DNA of 64,000 nt, taken from NCBI RefSeq assembly GCF_001243045.1, contig NZ_LN849007.1:896989-960988 (forward strand). The letters are read 5' to 3'. Numbering within the stretch: position 1 is the stretch's first letter; each line of letters begins with the position of its first letter. A program made the translations under genes and the position numbers. The notes under the pieces were generated by a model. It made no database searches and had not been told where the DNA came from. It worked only from the letters and a program-made list of their open reading frames with translations. Positions 54,777-64,000 of the stretch are shown one piece after another. This stretch comes from Clostridium niameyense. Its GTDB lineage: Bacteria; Bacillota; Clostridia; Clostridiales; Clostridiaceae.

Positions 54777-55478
54777 ATGTCAGTTATATCAATGAAACAA
54801 TTATTAGAAGCAGGTGTTCACTTTGGACATCAAACAAGAAGATGGAACCCTAAAATGGCTCCATACATATTTACAGAAAGAAATGGAATATACATTATCG
54901 ATTTACAAAAAACAGTTAAGAAGGTAGAAGAAGCTTATGACTTCTTAAGAAAAGTATCAGAAGAAGGAAAAGATGTTCTATTCGTAGGAACTAAAAAACA
55001 AGCTCAACAAGCTATTGAAGAAGAAGCTAAAAGATCTGGAATGTATTTTGTAAATAACAGATGGTTAGGTGGAATGTTAACAAACTTCACAACTATCAAA
55101 ACAAGAATAGGTAAATTAGAAGAATTAGAAAAAATGGAAGAAGACGGAACATTTGAAGTTCTTCCTAAAAAAGAAGTTATAAAATTAAAGAATGAAGAAG
55201 AAAAATTAGAAAAGAACTTAGGCGGAATAAAAGAATTAAACGCTAGCAACTTAGGTGCTATGTTTATTGTTGATCCAAGAAAAGAAAAGAATGCAATATT
55301 AGAAGCTAAGAAACTTGGAATTCCAGTAGTAGCTATAGTTGACACAAACTGTGATCCAGATGAAGTTGACTATGTAATCCCAGGAAACGATGATGCTATA
55401 AGAGCCGTAAGACTTATAACAGCTAAAATGGCAGATGCAGTTTTAGAAGGAAGACAAGGCGAACAAATAGAAGAATAA
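54777..55478 (+). CDS. rpsB: 30S ribosomal protein S2
   Basis: Protein of 233 aa. [27 protein letters not shown] is the S2 start, with [24 protein letters not shown] and [15 protein letters not shown] later. The ATG at 54777 follows AAGGAGG; an upstream in-frame ATG at 54666 runs through the leader and is rejected. Cotranscribed with tsf. Confidence 0.97.
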   Translation: MSVISMKQLLEAGVHFGHQTRRWNPKMAPYIFTERNGIYIIDLQKTVKKVEEAYDFLRKVSEEGKDVLFVGTKKQAQQAIEEEAKRSGMYFVNNRWLGGMLTNFTTIKTRIGKLEELEKMEEDGTFEVLPKKEVIKLKNEEEKLEKNLGGIKELNASNLGAMFIVDPRKEKNAILEAKKLGIPVVAIVDTNCDPDEVDYVIPGNDDAIRAVRLITAKMADAVLEGRQGEQIEE

Positions 55479-55503
55479 TATTGTATGGATAAATAAAAAA
55501 TAT

Positions 55504-55535
55504 AAGGTAGGTGAGATGTAAATTTCATTTACCTT
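55504..55535 (+). promoter_or_regulatory. Hairpin between rpsB and tsf
   Basis: AAGGTA (55504-55509) pairs with TACCTT (55530-55535), and GTGAGAT with ATTTCAT inside, loop GTAA, followed by TTTAAATT. It could reduce transcription into tsf (partial terminator) or protect the rpsB 3' end. Confidence 0.5.
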
Positions 55536-55565
55536 TTAAATTAGAAAAAACAGGAGGAATATAGA

Positions 55566-56486
55566 ATGATCAGTGCTAAAATGGTAAAAGAATTAAGAGA
55601 AAAAACTGGCGCAGGAATGATGGACTGTAAAAAAGTTTTAACAGAAGCTAATGGTGATATGGAAAAAGCTGTAGAATTATTAAGAGAAAAAGGATTAGCA
55701 GCAGCTGCTAAAAAATCAGGAAGAATTGCTGCTGAAGGTCTTGTATGCACATACATATCAGAAGATTCAAAGGTTGGATCTATAGCAGAAGTTAACTGTG
55801 AAACAGATTTTGTATCTATAAATGAATCTTTCGTTGAATTAGCTAACAATATAGCAAAACAAGCAGCTTTATCAAAAGTAGAAGATGTTGAAGCTTTAAT
55901 AGATGAAAAATATATAAATGATGAAAATTTAACTGTAAAAGAAAAAGTTACAGAATTAATTGCTAAATTAGGCGAAAACATGAATGTAAGAAGATTCAAA
56001 AGGCTTACAGTAGAAAATGGAGTTATTCAAAGCTATATACACGCAGGTGGAAGAATCGGAGTTCTTGTTAAATTAGCTTGTGAAAAAGATAGTGAACAGT
56101 TAAAAGAAATAGCTAAAGATGTAGCTATGCAAGCAGCAGCTACAAATCCATTATTCTTAAACAGAGAAGCTGTAGATCAAGAAACTTTAGAAAAAGAAAA
56201 AGAAATCTACAGAGTTCAAGCTTTAAATGAAGGAAAGCCAGAAAAAGTAGTAGAAAAAATGGTTATGGGAAGAATGAACAAATACTATAAAGAAAACTGC
56301 TTAGTAGAACAAATATGGGTTAAAAATGGAGATTATACTATTGCAAAATACCTAGAAGAAAAATCAAAAGAAATAGGTGCTAAAATAACTGTAGAAGCTT
56401 TTGTAAGATTCGAAAAAGGCGAAGGTATAGAAAAGAAAGAAGAAGACTTTGCTGAAGAAGTAAAAAAACAAATGCAAGGTAAATAA
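55566..56486 (+). CDS. tsf: Translation elongation factor Ts
   Basis: Protein of 306 aa. N-terminal UBA-like [24 protein letters not shown] and the core [13 protein letters not shown] and [14 protein letters not shown]. It recharges EF-Tu with GTP. AGGAGG precedes the ATG. Ends at a strong terminator, separating it from pyrH. Confidence 0.97.
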   Translation: MISAKMVKELREKTGAGMMDCKKVLTEANGDMEKAVELLREKGLAAAAKKSGRIAAEGLVCTYISEDSKVGSIAEVNCETDFVSINESFVELANNIAKQAALSKVEDVEALIDEKYINDENLTVKEKVTELIAKLGENMNVRRFKRLTVENGVIQSYIHAGGRIGVLVKLACEKDSEQLKEIAKDVAMQAAATNPLFLNREAVDQETLEKEKEIYRVQALNEGKPEKVVEKMVMGRMNKYYKENCLVEQIWVKNGDYTIAKYLEEKSKEIGAKITVEAFVRFEKGEGIEKKEEDFAEEVKKQMQGK

Positions 56487-56492
56487 TAACTT

Positions 56493-56524
56493 AAAAAAGA
56501 GAACACGGCGTGTTCTCTTTTTTT
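56493..56524 (+). terminator. Terminator after tsf
   Basis: AAAAAAGAGAACACG and CGTGTTCTCTTTTTT around a central G; the effective loop is CGGCG. Confidence 0.9.
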
Positions 56525-56626
56525 AAAGAATTAGCTATACTATATATACTTTATTGAAATTAAAATATAAACTTTAGTTTGTTAAATTATATTTGTAATT
56601 TCAAATTTTTTGGAGGTATAATATAA

Positions 56627-57340
56627 ATGAAAGAACCAAAATATAAAAGAGTAATGCTTAAGTTATCGGGAGAAGCTTTAGCTAGTGATAAAGGTTATGG
56701 AATTGATTTTGAATTTACAAAAAAAATATCAGAACAAATAAAACAATTAGTGGATATGGGCATAGAAGTAGGTGCTGTTGTAGGTGGAGGAAATATTTGG
56801 AGAGGAAGAAGTGGCTCCGATATGGATAGAACTACAGCGGATTATATGGGAATGTTAGCTACTTGTATAAATGCTTTAGCACTTCAAGATTCTTTAGAAA
56901 ATATAGGTGTTAATACCAGAGTACAAACAGCTATTGAAATGAAAGAGGTAGCAGAGCCTTTTATAAGAAGAAGAGCTATGAGACACTTAGAAAAAGGAAG
57001 AGTAGTAATTTTTGCATCAGGAACAGGTAACCCTTATTTTTCAACAGATACAGCAGCAGCTTTAAGAGCAGCTGAAATTGAAGCAGATGTAATATTACTT
57101 GCTAAAAAAGTAGACGGAGTTTATGATAAAGATCCACATAAATATGATGATGCTAAAAAGTATGATAAGCTATCTTATATAGAAGTGTTGGATCAAGGAC
57201 TTCAAGTTATGGATTCTACAGCTACTTCATTATGTATGGATAATAATATACCTATATTAGTTTTTGCCCTAGATAAACCAGAAAATATTATAAAAGCAGT
57301 TAGAGGCGAGGATATGGGTACTTTAGTTACTAATTTATAA
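56627..57340 (+). CDS. pyrH: Uridylate kinase
   Basis: Protein of 237 aa, bacterial UMP kinase of the amino-acid kinase fold: [10 protein letters not shown] (10-19), [48 protein letters not shown] and [10 protein letters not shown]. It makes UDP from UMP. TTGGAGGT precedes the ATG. Followed 20 bases later by frr, the conserved pair. Confidence 0.97.
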   Translation: MKEPKYKRVMLKLSGEALASDKGYGIDFEFTKKISEQIKQLVDMGIEVGAVVGGGNIWRGRSGSDMDRTTADYMGMLATCINALALQDSLENIGVNTRVQTAIEMKEVAEPFIRRRAMRHLEKGRVVIFASGTGNPYFSTDTAAALRAAEIEADVILLAKKVDGVYDKDPHKYDDAKKYDKLSYIEVLDQGLQVMDSTATSLCMDNNIPILVFALDKPENIIKAVRGEDMGTLVTNL

Positions 57341-57360
57341 TAAAGGAGGTTATTAATTTT

Positions 57361-57915
57361 ATGAAATCTATTATTTCAAAAGCTGAGGAAAAAATGAGTA
57401 AAACAATTTCTGTGTTAAGACAAGAACTATCTTCTATGAAAGCTGGAAGAGCAAATCCTGCTATACTTGACAAAATAGAAGCAGAATACTATGGAACTTT
57501 AACACCTTTAAATCAATTAGCAAATATATCAGTACCGGAGGCTAGAGTTTTATTAATTCAACCTTGGGACAAGAATTCACTATCTGCTATAGAAAAAGCT
57601 ATTTTAAAATCTGATTTAGGATTAAATCCATCAAGTGATGGTTCTGTTATAAGACTTGTTATACCAGAACTTACTGAAGAAACAAGAAAAAATTTAGTTA
57701 AGTCTGTTAAAAAGACAGGAGAAGATTCTAAAGTAGCTATAAGATCTATAAGAAGAGAATGTAATGATGATTTGAAAAAGTTAAAAAAAGAACAAGAAAT
57801 TTCAGAAGATGAAATAAAAAAATCAGAAGAAAACATTCAAAATAAAACGGATAAATTTATTAAAGAGATAGATAATATTATACTAGCAAAAGAAAAAGAA
57901 ATATTGTCTATATAG
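57361..57915 (+). CDS. frr: Ribosome recycling factor
   Basis: Protein of 184 aa, full length. Contains LRQELSSMKAGRANPAILDKI, the PEARVLLIQPWD segment and VIPELTEETRKNLVK. With EF-G it splits ribosomes after termination. AAAGGAGG precedes the ATG. Confidence 0.97.
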   Translation: MKSIISKAEEKMSKTISVLRQELSSMKAGRANPAILDKIEAEYYGTLTPLNQLANISVPEARVLLIQPWDKNSLSAIEKAILKSDLGLNPSSDGSVIRLVIPELTEETRKNLVKSVKKTGEDSKVAIRSIRRECNDDLKKLKKEQEISEDEIKKSEENIQNKTDKFIKEIDNIILAKEKEILSI

Positions 57916-57920
57916 CTTAT

Positions 57921-57948
57921 AAAAACCTGCTAATATGCAGGTTTTTAT
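57921..57948 (+). terminator. Terminator after frr
   Basis: AAAAACCTGC (57921-57930) and GCAGGTTTTT (57937-57946), loop TAATAT. Confidence 0.88.
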
Positions 57949-57978
57949 AATAACAAATTTAATACGGGGGTAAATTTT

Positions 57979-58737
57979 ATGAAAAATTTTTTTACATCTA
58001 AAAAGCAAGAAGTATCTCATATAAAATTAGATGAAAATAATATACCAAAACATATTGCAATTATTATGGATGGTAATGGAAGATGGGCTAAAGAGAAAAA
58101 GCTTCCAAGAACTATGGGACATAAGGCTGGTGTTGAAACTATTAGGGAAATAGTTAAAGAATGTAGTAATTTAGGTGTAGAATATTTAACTTTGTATGCT
58201 TTCTCTACAGAAAATTGGAAAAGGCCTAAAGATGAAGTGAGTGCTCTTATGAATTTACTCGTACAATATTTAAGAAAAGAAATACAAGAATTACATAAAA
58301 ATGACGTAATAGTAAATGCTATAGGCAATATAGATGAGCTACCTGCAATTTGTATAGAAGAACTAAAAAAAGCTTATAATAAAACTAAAAATAATAAAGG
58401 TTTAACTTTAAATCTGGCACTTAACTATGGTGGACGAGATGAAATAACTAGAGCTATAAAAAATATGTATAAAGATATTAAAATAGGTGTATTAAAAGAA
58501 GAGGATATAGAAGAAGGTACTATAGAGAATTATCTTTATACAAAAAACATGCCAGATCCAGATTTGATAATAAGACCAAGTGGAGAACAAAGACTTAGTA
58601 ATTTTTTATTATGGCAATGTGCCTATTCCGAATTTTGGTATTCAGATATAAAGTGGCCAGATTTTAAAAAGGAAAATCTTTATAAAGCTATACATGATTT
58701 TCAAAATAGAAATAGAAGATTTGGATCAATAAAATAA
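57979..58737 (+). CDS. uppS: Undecaprenyl diphosphate synthase
   Basis: Protein of 252 aa. Catalytic motif IAIIMDGNGRWAK (about 27-39), GHKAGVETIREI, LYAFSTENWKRP and the C-terminal PDPDLIIRPSGEQRLSNFLLWQ. It builds the C55 lipid carrier for peptidoglycan. GGGGG precedes the ATG. 26 bases before cdsA. Confidence 0.96.
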   Translation: MKNFFTSKKQEVSHIKLDENNIPKHIAIIMDGNGRWAKEKKLPRTMGHKAGVETIREIVKECSNLGVEYLTLYAFSTENWKRPKDEVSALMNLLVQYLRKEIQELHKNDVIVNAIGNIDELPAICIEELKKAYNKTKNNKGLTLNLALNYGGRDEITRAIKNMYKDIKIGVLKEEDIEEGTIENYLYTKNMPDPDLIIRPSGEQRLSNFLLWQCAYSEFWYSDIKWPDFKKENLYKAIHDFQNRNRRFGSIK

Positions 58738-58763
58738 AAACCCAACGGATAAGGGGGAAAAAA

Positions 58764-59555
58764 ATGAATAAAAGATATATAGGAGCTTTAATATTGGCAC
58801 CTTTTGTAATATTTTTATTTTTAGGTGGACTTTATTTAAAGTATGGAATTTTAGTTCTTTCATTAATGGGTATGTATGAATTTTATAAAGTTGTAAGAAG
58901 TAAAGATATACATCCTATAAACATAATTGGATATATATTATGTATGCTTTACTATTATACTTTAAGTGATACTGTAAATTATAAATTTTTCTTTTATACA
59001 AGCATTTTTGCTGTGTTTATAATGCTTATTATCCCTATATTAAATTTAAAATACAATTTTATAGATGTAGCTATTACAATTTTCGGATTTTTATATGTAG
59101 CTGTATTTTTTAGCTTTATAGTTTTAGTAAATAGAAAGGTTTATGGAAATTACCTAGTTTGGATTATATTTATTTCTGCGTGGCTTTGTGATACTACAGC
59201 TTATTATGTAGGAAAGTATTTTGGTAAAAATAAACTATGTCCTAAGGTTAGTCCTAAGAAAACTATTGAAGGTTCTATAGGAGGAATGTTAGGAAGTGCT
59301 ATAGCTTGTGGTTTATTTGGATTATTTGTTATTAGATTTAAAGTTAATATAGCTTTTTATAATTTTATAATTATAGGACTTATAGGTGGTATAGTATGTC
59401 AATTTGGAGATTTAATAGCATCTTCTATTAAAAGATATGTTGGTGTAAAAGACTATAGTAATTTAATACCAGGTCATGGTGGAATATTAGATAGATTTGA
59501 TAGTATATTGTTTTCAGCTTTATCTGTATATTATTACTTAACTTTTATAGTGTAG
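58764..59555 (+). CDS. cdsA: Phosphatidate cytidylyltransferase
   Basis: Protein of 263 aa with about seven membrane segments. The C-terminal signature SSIKRYVGVKDYSNLIPGHGGILDRFDSILFS (about 222-253) is diagnostic; CPKVSPKKTIEGSIGG lies before it. It makes CDP-diacylglycerol for phospholipids. AAGGGGG precedes the ATG. Confidence 0.95.
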   Translation: MNKRYIGALILAPFVIFLFLGGLYLKYGILVLSLMGMYEFYKVVRSKDIHPINIIGYILCMLYYYTLSDTVNYKFFFYTSIFAVFIMLIIPILNLKYNFIDVAITIFGFLYVAVFFSFIVLVNRKVYGNYLVWIIFISAWLCDTTAYYVGKYFGKNKLCPKVSPKKTIEGSIGGMLGSAIACGLFGLFVIRFKVNIAFYNFIIIGLIGGIVCQFGDLIASSIKRYVGVKDYSNLIPGHGGILDRFDSILFSALSVYYYLTFIV

Positions 59556-59588
59556 ATTTAATCATAATATAATTCACAAACTTAAGAA

Positions 59589-59625
59589 TTCTCGGATACT
59601 TAATTAAAATCCGAGAAATTTTTTT
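59589..59625 (+). terminator. Terminator after cdsA
   Basis: TTCTCGGAT (59589-59597) and ATCCGAGAA (59609-59617), then a T-tract. Confidence 0.85.
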
Positions 59626-59744
59626 ATTATAAAGTTATAATATCATAAAATTATAATAAATTTTAATGAATAGACTTTATTATCTATGGATTACTTTATT
59701 TTAAAATGTAAATATGGTATATTAAAACATATTAAAAATAAATC

Positions 59745-59771
59745 TTAGTTAGTTCAAAATGAACCAATTAA
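59745..59771. promoter_or_regulatory. Palindromic candidate operator upstream of dxr
   Basis: TTAGTTAGTTCA-AAA-TGAACCAATTAA: 12-base arms with 10 matching pairs, a shape typical of MarR-type or similar dimer sites, about 80 bases before dxr. It lies in the otherwise gene-free 59556-59848 stretch. The binding protein is unknown. Confidence 0.45.
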
Positions 59772-59848
59772 CAGCTTAGATTTAATATTTTATATTCAGT
59801 TTATATTAATATACAAATTTGTTAAGACTAAAGTTAGGAGAGATATAA

Positions 59849-61006
59849 ATGAAGTATATAAGTATACTAGGAGCTACAGGTTCTATAGGGACGCAAACCT
59901 TAGAAGTAATTAGAAAAGATAGGGATAATTTTAAATTAATAGGTATATCTGCTAATAAAAATTATAAAAAGATTATAGATATAATAAAGGAATTTAATCC
60001 TTTATATGCAGTTTTAATGGAAATAGATGCTTTTAATGAAGTTAAAAAGTTTTGTGAAAGTAAAAATTTAAAAACACAGGTTCTTTGTGGTGTAGATGGT
60101 ATGATTAAAATATCTACTTTAAAAGAAGTTAATATAGTGGTTACTTCTGTAGTTGGAATGATAGGTCTTGTACCTACCATTAAGGCTATAGAAGCGGGTA
60201 AAGATATAGCTTTAGCCAATAAAGAAACTTTAGTAGTAGCAGGGGAGCTAGTTATGAAAAAGGCTAAAGAAAACAATGTGGCTATATTACCTGTAGATTC
60301 TGAACATGGGGCTATATTTCAATGCCTTTTAGGAAACAAAAAAGAGGAAGTACATAAATTACTTTTAACAGCTTCCGGAGGTCCCTTTAGGGGAAAAAGT
60401 ATGGAGGAACTTTCTAATGTTACAGTAGAGGAAGCTTTAAAACACCCAAAATGGAATATGGGTAGAAAAATATCTATAGATTCAGCTACTTTAATGAATA
60501 AAGGATTAGAAGTTATAGAAGCACATTGGCTGTTTGGTGTGGACTATAGTAATATACAAGTAGTGGTTCATCCACAAAGTATTGTACATTCTATGGTAGA
60601 ATATGTAGATGGTAGCGTTATAGCTCAAATGGCAGTTCCAGATATGAAATTACCTATACAATACGCTTTAAATTATCCTTATAGAAAAGATGCTGTAATA
60701 TCTAATTTAGATTTTTATAAAATAGGCAGCTTAACCTTTGAAGAACCAGACATGAATACATTTATCCCATTAAAGTTAGCTTATGAGGCAGGAAATAAAG
60801 GTGGCTTAATGCCAACTATATTAAATGCATCCAACGAGATAGCGGTGGAATTGTTTTTAAACAAAAAAATTAAATTTTTACAGGTAGGTGAAATATTAAA
60901 AGACTCTATAGAAAGGTTTGATTATAATAAAGAAGTAACTGTAGATAACATAATTAATATGGATAATAGGGTTAGAGAATATATTAATAACAAATTTAAT
61001 ATTTAG
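59849..61006 (+). CDS. dxr: 1-deoxy-D-xylulose 5-phosphate reductoisomerase
   Basis: Protein of 385 aa. NADPH-binding GATGSIGTQTLEVI (about 7-20), ANKETLVVAGELV, PVDSEHGAIFQCL, LTASGGPFRG, HPKWNMGRKISIDSATLMNK and EVIEAHWLFGV. Second step of the MEP isoprenoid pathway. AGGAGAG precedes the ATG. It forms an operon with rseP and ispG. Confidence 0.97.
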   Translation: MKYISILGATGSIGTQTLEVIRKDRDNFKLIGISANKNYKKIIDIIKEFNPLYAVLMEIDAFNEVKKFCESKNLKTQVLCGVDGMIKISTLKEVNIVVTSVVGMIGLVPTIKAIEAGKDIALANKETLVVAGELVMKKAKENNVAILPVDSEHGAIFQCLLGNKKEEVHKLLLTASGGPFRGKSMEELSNVTVEEALKHPKWNMGRKISIDSATLMNKGLEVIEAHWLFGVDYSNIQVVVHPQSIVHSMVEYVDGSVIAQMAVPDMKLPIQYALNYPYRKDAVISNLDFYKIGSLTFEEPDMNTFIPLKLAYEAGNKGGLMPTILNASNEIAVELFLNKKIKFLQVGEILKDSIERFDYNKEVTVDNIINMDNRVREYINNKFNI

Positions 61007-61018
61007 GGAGGTTAAATA

Positions 61019-62029
61019 ATGTATATAATAGCGGCTATTATAGCTTTTGGGGTATTAGTTATAGTGCATGAATTTGGACATTTTATAATGGCTAAAGCAA
61101 ATGGCATAAAAGTAGAGGAGTTTTCTATAGGTATGGGACCTAAGCTTTTTGGAATAAAAGGTAAGGAAACAGAATATTTAATAAAGCTTCTTCCTATAGG
61201 TGGTTATGTAAAAATGCTTGGGGATGAAGGTAAAAGCGATGATGACAGAGCCTTTAATAATAAATCACCTTTAAGAAAATTAAGTGTAGTAGCAGCAGGA
61301 CCTTTTATGAATTTAGTTCTTAGTATACTTTTATTTGCTATACTAGCATCTCAAAGAGGATACTTAGCTCCTATAGTTCAAAAAGTAGTACCTAATGGTC
61401 CAGCAGCAGTGGTAGGAATAAAAAATGGAGATGAAATATTAAAAGTAAATAATAAAAATGTATCTACTTGGGAGGATTTTGTTACAGAGGTTTATATGTC
61501 TAATGGTAGTTCTTTAGATATAACTATATCAAGGGATAATGAAAAGAAAAATATAAAGGTATTGCCTATAAAAGATAAAGAAGAAAATAGATTTATGATA
61601 GGAATTTATCCTACACAAGTTACAAATCCTACAGTAGGCCAGTCTATAAAATATGGTTTTACAGAAACAGGATCTTTAGTAAAACAAACTTTTGGATTTT
61701 TTAAGACTTTGTTTACTGGAAGAATATCAAAAAATGATGTAGGAGGACCTCTTACTATAATAAAGGTTTCTGGAAAAGCAGCAAAAGCTGGTATTATGAG
61801 TTTAATGGCCTTTGCAGCTTATATAAGTTCTCAGCTTGCTATATTTAATATCATCCCTTTCCCAGCTTTAGATGGAGGATATATAGTATTATTTATAAGT
61901 GAGATTATTACAGGTAAAAAGATAGATGAAAATAAGTTAGGTGTACTAAATTATATAGGATTTTCTATATTAATGGCACTTATGGTGTTGGTTACTATAA
62001 AAGATATAGTATATCCTATAAATTTCTAA
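61019..62029 (+). CDS. rseP: RseP-family site-2 metalloprotease
   Basis: Protein of 336 aa. Membrane-embedded zinc protease: HEFGHFIMAKANGIKVEEFSIGMGP (HExxH at about 18-22), a PDZ domain (about 110-190), and the second metal motif NIIPFPALDGGY (about 280-291). It cleaves membrane anti-sigma factors and signal-peptide remnants. AGGGAGG precedes the ATG. Located between dxr and ispG, the usual clostridial arrangement. Confidence 0.94.
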   Translation: MYIIAAIIAFGVLVIVHEFGHFIMAKANGIKVEEFSIGMGPKLFGIKGKETEYLIKLLPIGGYVKMLGDEGKSDDDRAFNNKSPLRKLSVVAAGPFMNLVLSILLFAILASQRGYLAPIVQKVVPNGPAAVVGIKNGDEILKVNNKNVSTWEDFVTEVYMSNGSSLDITISRDNEKKNIKVLPIKDKEENRFMIGIYPTQVTNPTVGQSIKYGFTETGSLVKQTFGFFKTLFTGRISKNDVGGPLTIIKVSGKAAKAGIMSLMAFAAYISSQLAIFNIIPFPALDGGYIVLFISEIITGKKIDENKLGVLNYIGFSILMALMVLVTIKDIVYPINF

Positions 62030-62046
62030 AATTGGAGATGGCTTAA

Positions 62047-63096
62047 ATGGACAGAATAATAAAAAGAAAAGTTAATATAAAAGATAGTTATATAGGTGGA
62101 GATGCACCTATATCTGTTCAATCTATGACGAATACAGATACAAAAGATATAGAAAGCACATTAAATCAAATAAATCAATTGGAAGAAGCTGGTTGTGATA
62201 TAATAAGATGTGCAGTACCAAATATGGAGGCGGCTAAAGCTTTAAAAATAATAACAAATAAATCAAAATTACCAATCGTTGCAGATATACATTTTGATTA
62301 TAAATTAGCTTTAGAAGCTATAAAAAATGGAGTTTCTGCTTTAAGAATAAATCCTGGTAACATAGGTAGCGAAGAAAAGGTTAAGATGGTAGCTAATGCT
62401 GCTAAAGAAAAGAACATACCTATAAGAATAGGAGTTAATTCTGGTTCTTTAAAAAAGGAAATACTAAATAAGTATGGGAAGGTTTGCCCAGAAGCTTTAG
62501 TTGAAAGCGCTCTAGAACATGTAGCTATATTAGAAAAAAATAATTTTTATGATATAGTAATTTCTATAAAGTCATCAAACGTTACACAAATGATAGATAG
62601 CTATAGATTGATAAGCAAAAAGGTTGATTACCCTCTTCATTTAGGAGTAACAGAAGCTGGAACTTTATTTAGTGGTACAATAAAATCTAGTATAGGTATA
62701 GGAACTCTTTTATCAGAAGGCATAGGAGATACTATAAGAGTTTCTATTACGGGGGATCCTGTAGAAGAAGTTAGAATAGGTAGACAAATATTAAAATCTT
62801 TAGGTTATCTTAATGATGGTATAGAATTTATATCGTGTCCAACTTGCGGAAGAACCAATATAGACTTAATTTCTATAGCAGAGGAAGTAGAGAGAAAGCT
62901 TCAAAATTGTAATAAAAATATTAAGGTAGCTATAATGGGATGTATAGTTAATGGACCAGGAGAAGCAAGAGAAGCTGATATAGGTATAGCTGGAGGATCT
63001 GGAGAAGGGATTATATTTAAAAAAGGAGAAATTATAAAAAAGGTAAAAGAAGAATATATAATAGATGAGCTAATAAAGGAAATAGAGAATATGTAA
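62047..63096 (+). CDS. ispG: 4-hydroxy-3-methylbut-2-enyl diphosphate synthase
   Basis: Protein of 349 aa, the two-domain bacterial form. It contains PISVQSMTNTDT, LPIVADIHFDYKLAL, ALRINPGNIG and the 4Fe-4S cysteines in CPTCGR (about 267) and GCIVNGPGEA (about 299). It is the reductive penultimate step of the MEP pathway. TTGGAG precedes the ATG. Confidence 0.96.
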   Translation: MDRIIKRKVNIKDSYIGGDAPISVQSMTNTDTKDIESTLNQINQLEEAGCDIIRCAVPNMEAAKALKIITNKSKLPIVADIHFDYKLALEAIKNGVSALRINPGNIGSEEKVKMVANAAKEKNIPIRIGVNSGSLKKEILNKYGKVCPEALVESALEHVAILEKNNFYDIVISIKSSNVTQMIDSYRLISKKVDYPLHLGVTEAGTLFSGTIKSSIGIGTLLSEGIGDTIRVSITGDPVEEVRIGRQILKSLGYLNDGIEFISCPTCGRTNIDLISIAEEVERKLQNCNKNIKVAIMGCIVNGPGEAREADIGIAGGSGEGIIFKKGEIIKKVKEEYIIDELIKEIENM

Positions 63097-63133
63097 ATAT
63101 TTTAATGTACTATTCATCCTTAGGGGGAATAAT

Positions 63134-64000
63134 ATGAGAAACCATGTTGTTAATGATATACAACAACATATAAATTATAATGAACTTTTAGATGATAATG
63201 AAAATACAAAGTTAATAAAAGTTCAATATTTTAAAAAAAGAAAAAAATTAAAAATAATAATTAAATCAAAAGAAGAGTTTAATAAAGAAGTAGAATTAAA
63301 AATAAAAAAGAGTATTAAAAGCAAAATAAGAGCATTAAAAGATGTAGAGATTGTATGTTATAAAGATATATCTAATATAAGCTTACAACAAATGTGTAAT
63401 AAATATTGGTTAGATTTATCTAAACTTATATGGGAGGCAGTGCCTATAGCTAGAGATTGCCTTTTAAAAGCTAATAAGAATATAAAAGATAATACTATGG
63501 AACTTACTTATGGGAATGAATTTCTATGTAAATTTCTACACAAAAATAAATTTGAAAGTAAATTAAAATATTATATAGAGTCCATTTTTGGAATAAAGGC
63601 CAATATTATTTTAAAATATGATCCTTCTTTTAAGGAGGAGGATTATTTTAAGGCTATGGATTATAAAGAAAAATCTATAATGAAAAATATAATAAAAGAA
63701 AACAAAGTGAAAAATAAAAAAATTACTAAAACCATTGATTATAATCCTGAGGATAAGAGGGATAGTTCTATAATATATGGAAGAAGTATAAAAGAAGATT
63801 CTATTTTAATGAATTCTTTAAGTGAAAGTTCAGGGGTTGTAGTAGTTTGTGGAGATGTATTTAAAAAAGAAGTAATAGAAACTAAAACTGGTAGAAAAAT
63901 AGTAACTTTTTTTATAACAGATTATACAAACTCCATGATTGTTAAATTTTTTCCAAGACCTAAAGATGCAGATAGGATTATAGAAGAGATAAAGGAAGGG
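63134..64000 (+). CDS. polC: DNA polymerase III PolC-type, N-terminal part (partial)
   Basis: The first 289 codons are present; the gene leaves the window at the right edge without a stop. The start ATG follows TAGGGGG. The visible region includes the variable N-terminal domain and, near the end, the OB-fold strand GDVFKKEVIETKTGRKIVTF followed by DYTNSMIVKFFPRPKDAD, typical of PolC just before its exonuclease domain. Position after ispG supports the call. It is the main replicative polymerase of low-GC Firmicutes. Confidence 0.9.
   Translation, partial: MRNHVVNDIQQHINYNELLDDNENTKLIKVQYFKKRKKLKIIIKSKEEFNKEVELKIKKSIKSKIRALKDVEIVCYKDISNISLQQMCNKYWLDLSKLIWEAVPIARDCLLKANKNIKDNTMELTYGNEFLCKFLHKNKFESKLKYYIESIFGIKANIILKYDPSFKEEDYFKAMDYKEKSIMKNIIKENKVKNKKITKTIDYNPEDKRDSSIIYGRSIKEDSILMNSLSESSGVVVVCGDVFKKEVIETKTGRKIVTFFITDYTNSMIVKFFPRPKDADRIIEEIKEG

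Overview
The window is AT-rich, low-GC Firmicute chromosome, almost certainly a proteolytic Clostridium of the C. botulinum group I / C. sporogenes type. The evidence is the clostridial order of housekeeping genes, sporulation genes (spoVM, spoVS, ylbJ), CodY and PolC, and a large D-proline reductase (Stickland fermentation) locus. No tRNA, rRNA, CRISPR array, prophage or insertion sequence was found.

Layout. (1) 1-9.9 kb: tail of rpe, thiN, a small membrane protein, spoVM (23 codons), rpmB (minus strand), yloU/asp23, fakA-type kinase, recG, rsmD, coaD, a coiled-coil protein, and ylbJ and tmcAL on the minus strand. (2) 9.9-30.1 kb: the accessory proline-reductase island. It starts with prdR, a sigma-54 activator with CBS and PAS sensor domains. 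Two short cassettes follow, each a cysteine-type prdC plus a free-standing copy of the PrdA N-terminal module. A complete selenocysteine cassette comes next (prdC-prdA-small protein-prdB), then prdD-prdE-prdF, then a second complete selenocysteine cassette, and finally a TSUP-type permease. UGA is read as selenocysteine in four genes (two prdC, two prdB), each with a hairpin just 3' of the UGA. Both selenocysteine cassettes have a -24/-12 promoter; the cysteine cassettes do not. (3) 30.1-64 kb: pta-ackA, yceD-rpmF-plsX-acpP-rnc, a radical SAM gene, spoVS, smc-ftsY-ylxM-ffh-rpsP-khpA-rimM-trmD-rplS, lepB-rbgA-rnhB, yraN and comM (minus strand), dprA-topA-codY, rpsB-tsf-pyrH-frr-uppS-cdsA, dxr-rseP-ispG and the 5' part of polC.

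How it works together. PrdF racemises L-proline to D-proline. PrdA (self-processed to a pyruvoyl enzyme at Cys496) with the selenoprotein PrdB cleaves D-proline reductively to 5-aminovalerate, and PrdC (an RnfC-like selenoprotein) is thought to deliver the electrons. PrdR with sigma-54 RNA polymerase probably switches the two complete cassettes on when proline is present. The neighbouring pta-ackA pair makes ATP from acetyl-CoA produced by the oxidative Stickland branch. The most unusual content is the amplification and diversification of prd modules: cysteine PrdC paired with free-standing PrdA N-modules, an internal module duplication in PrdA, and PrdD/PrdE split exactly at the PrdA self-cleavage point.
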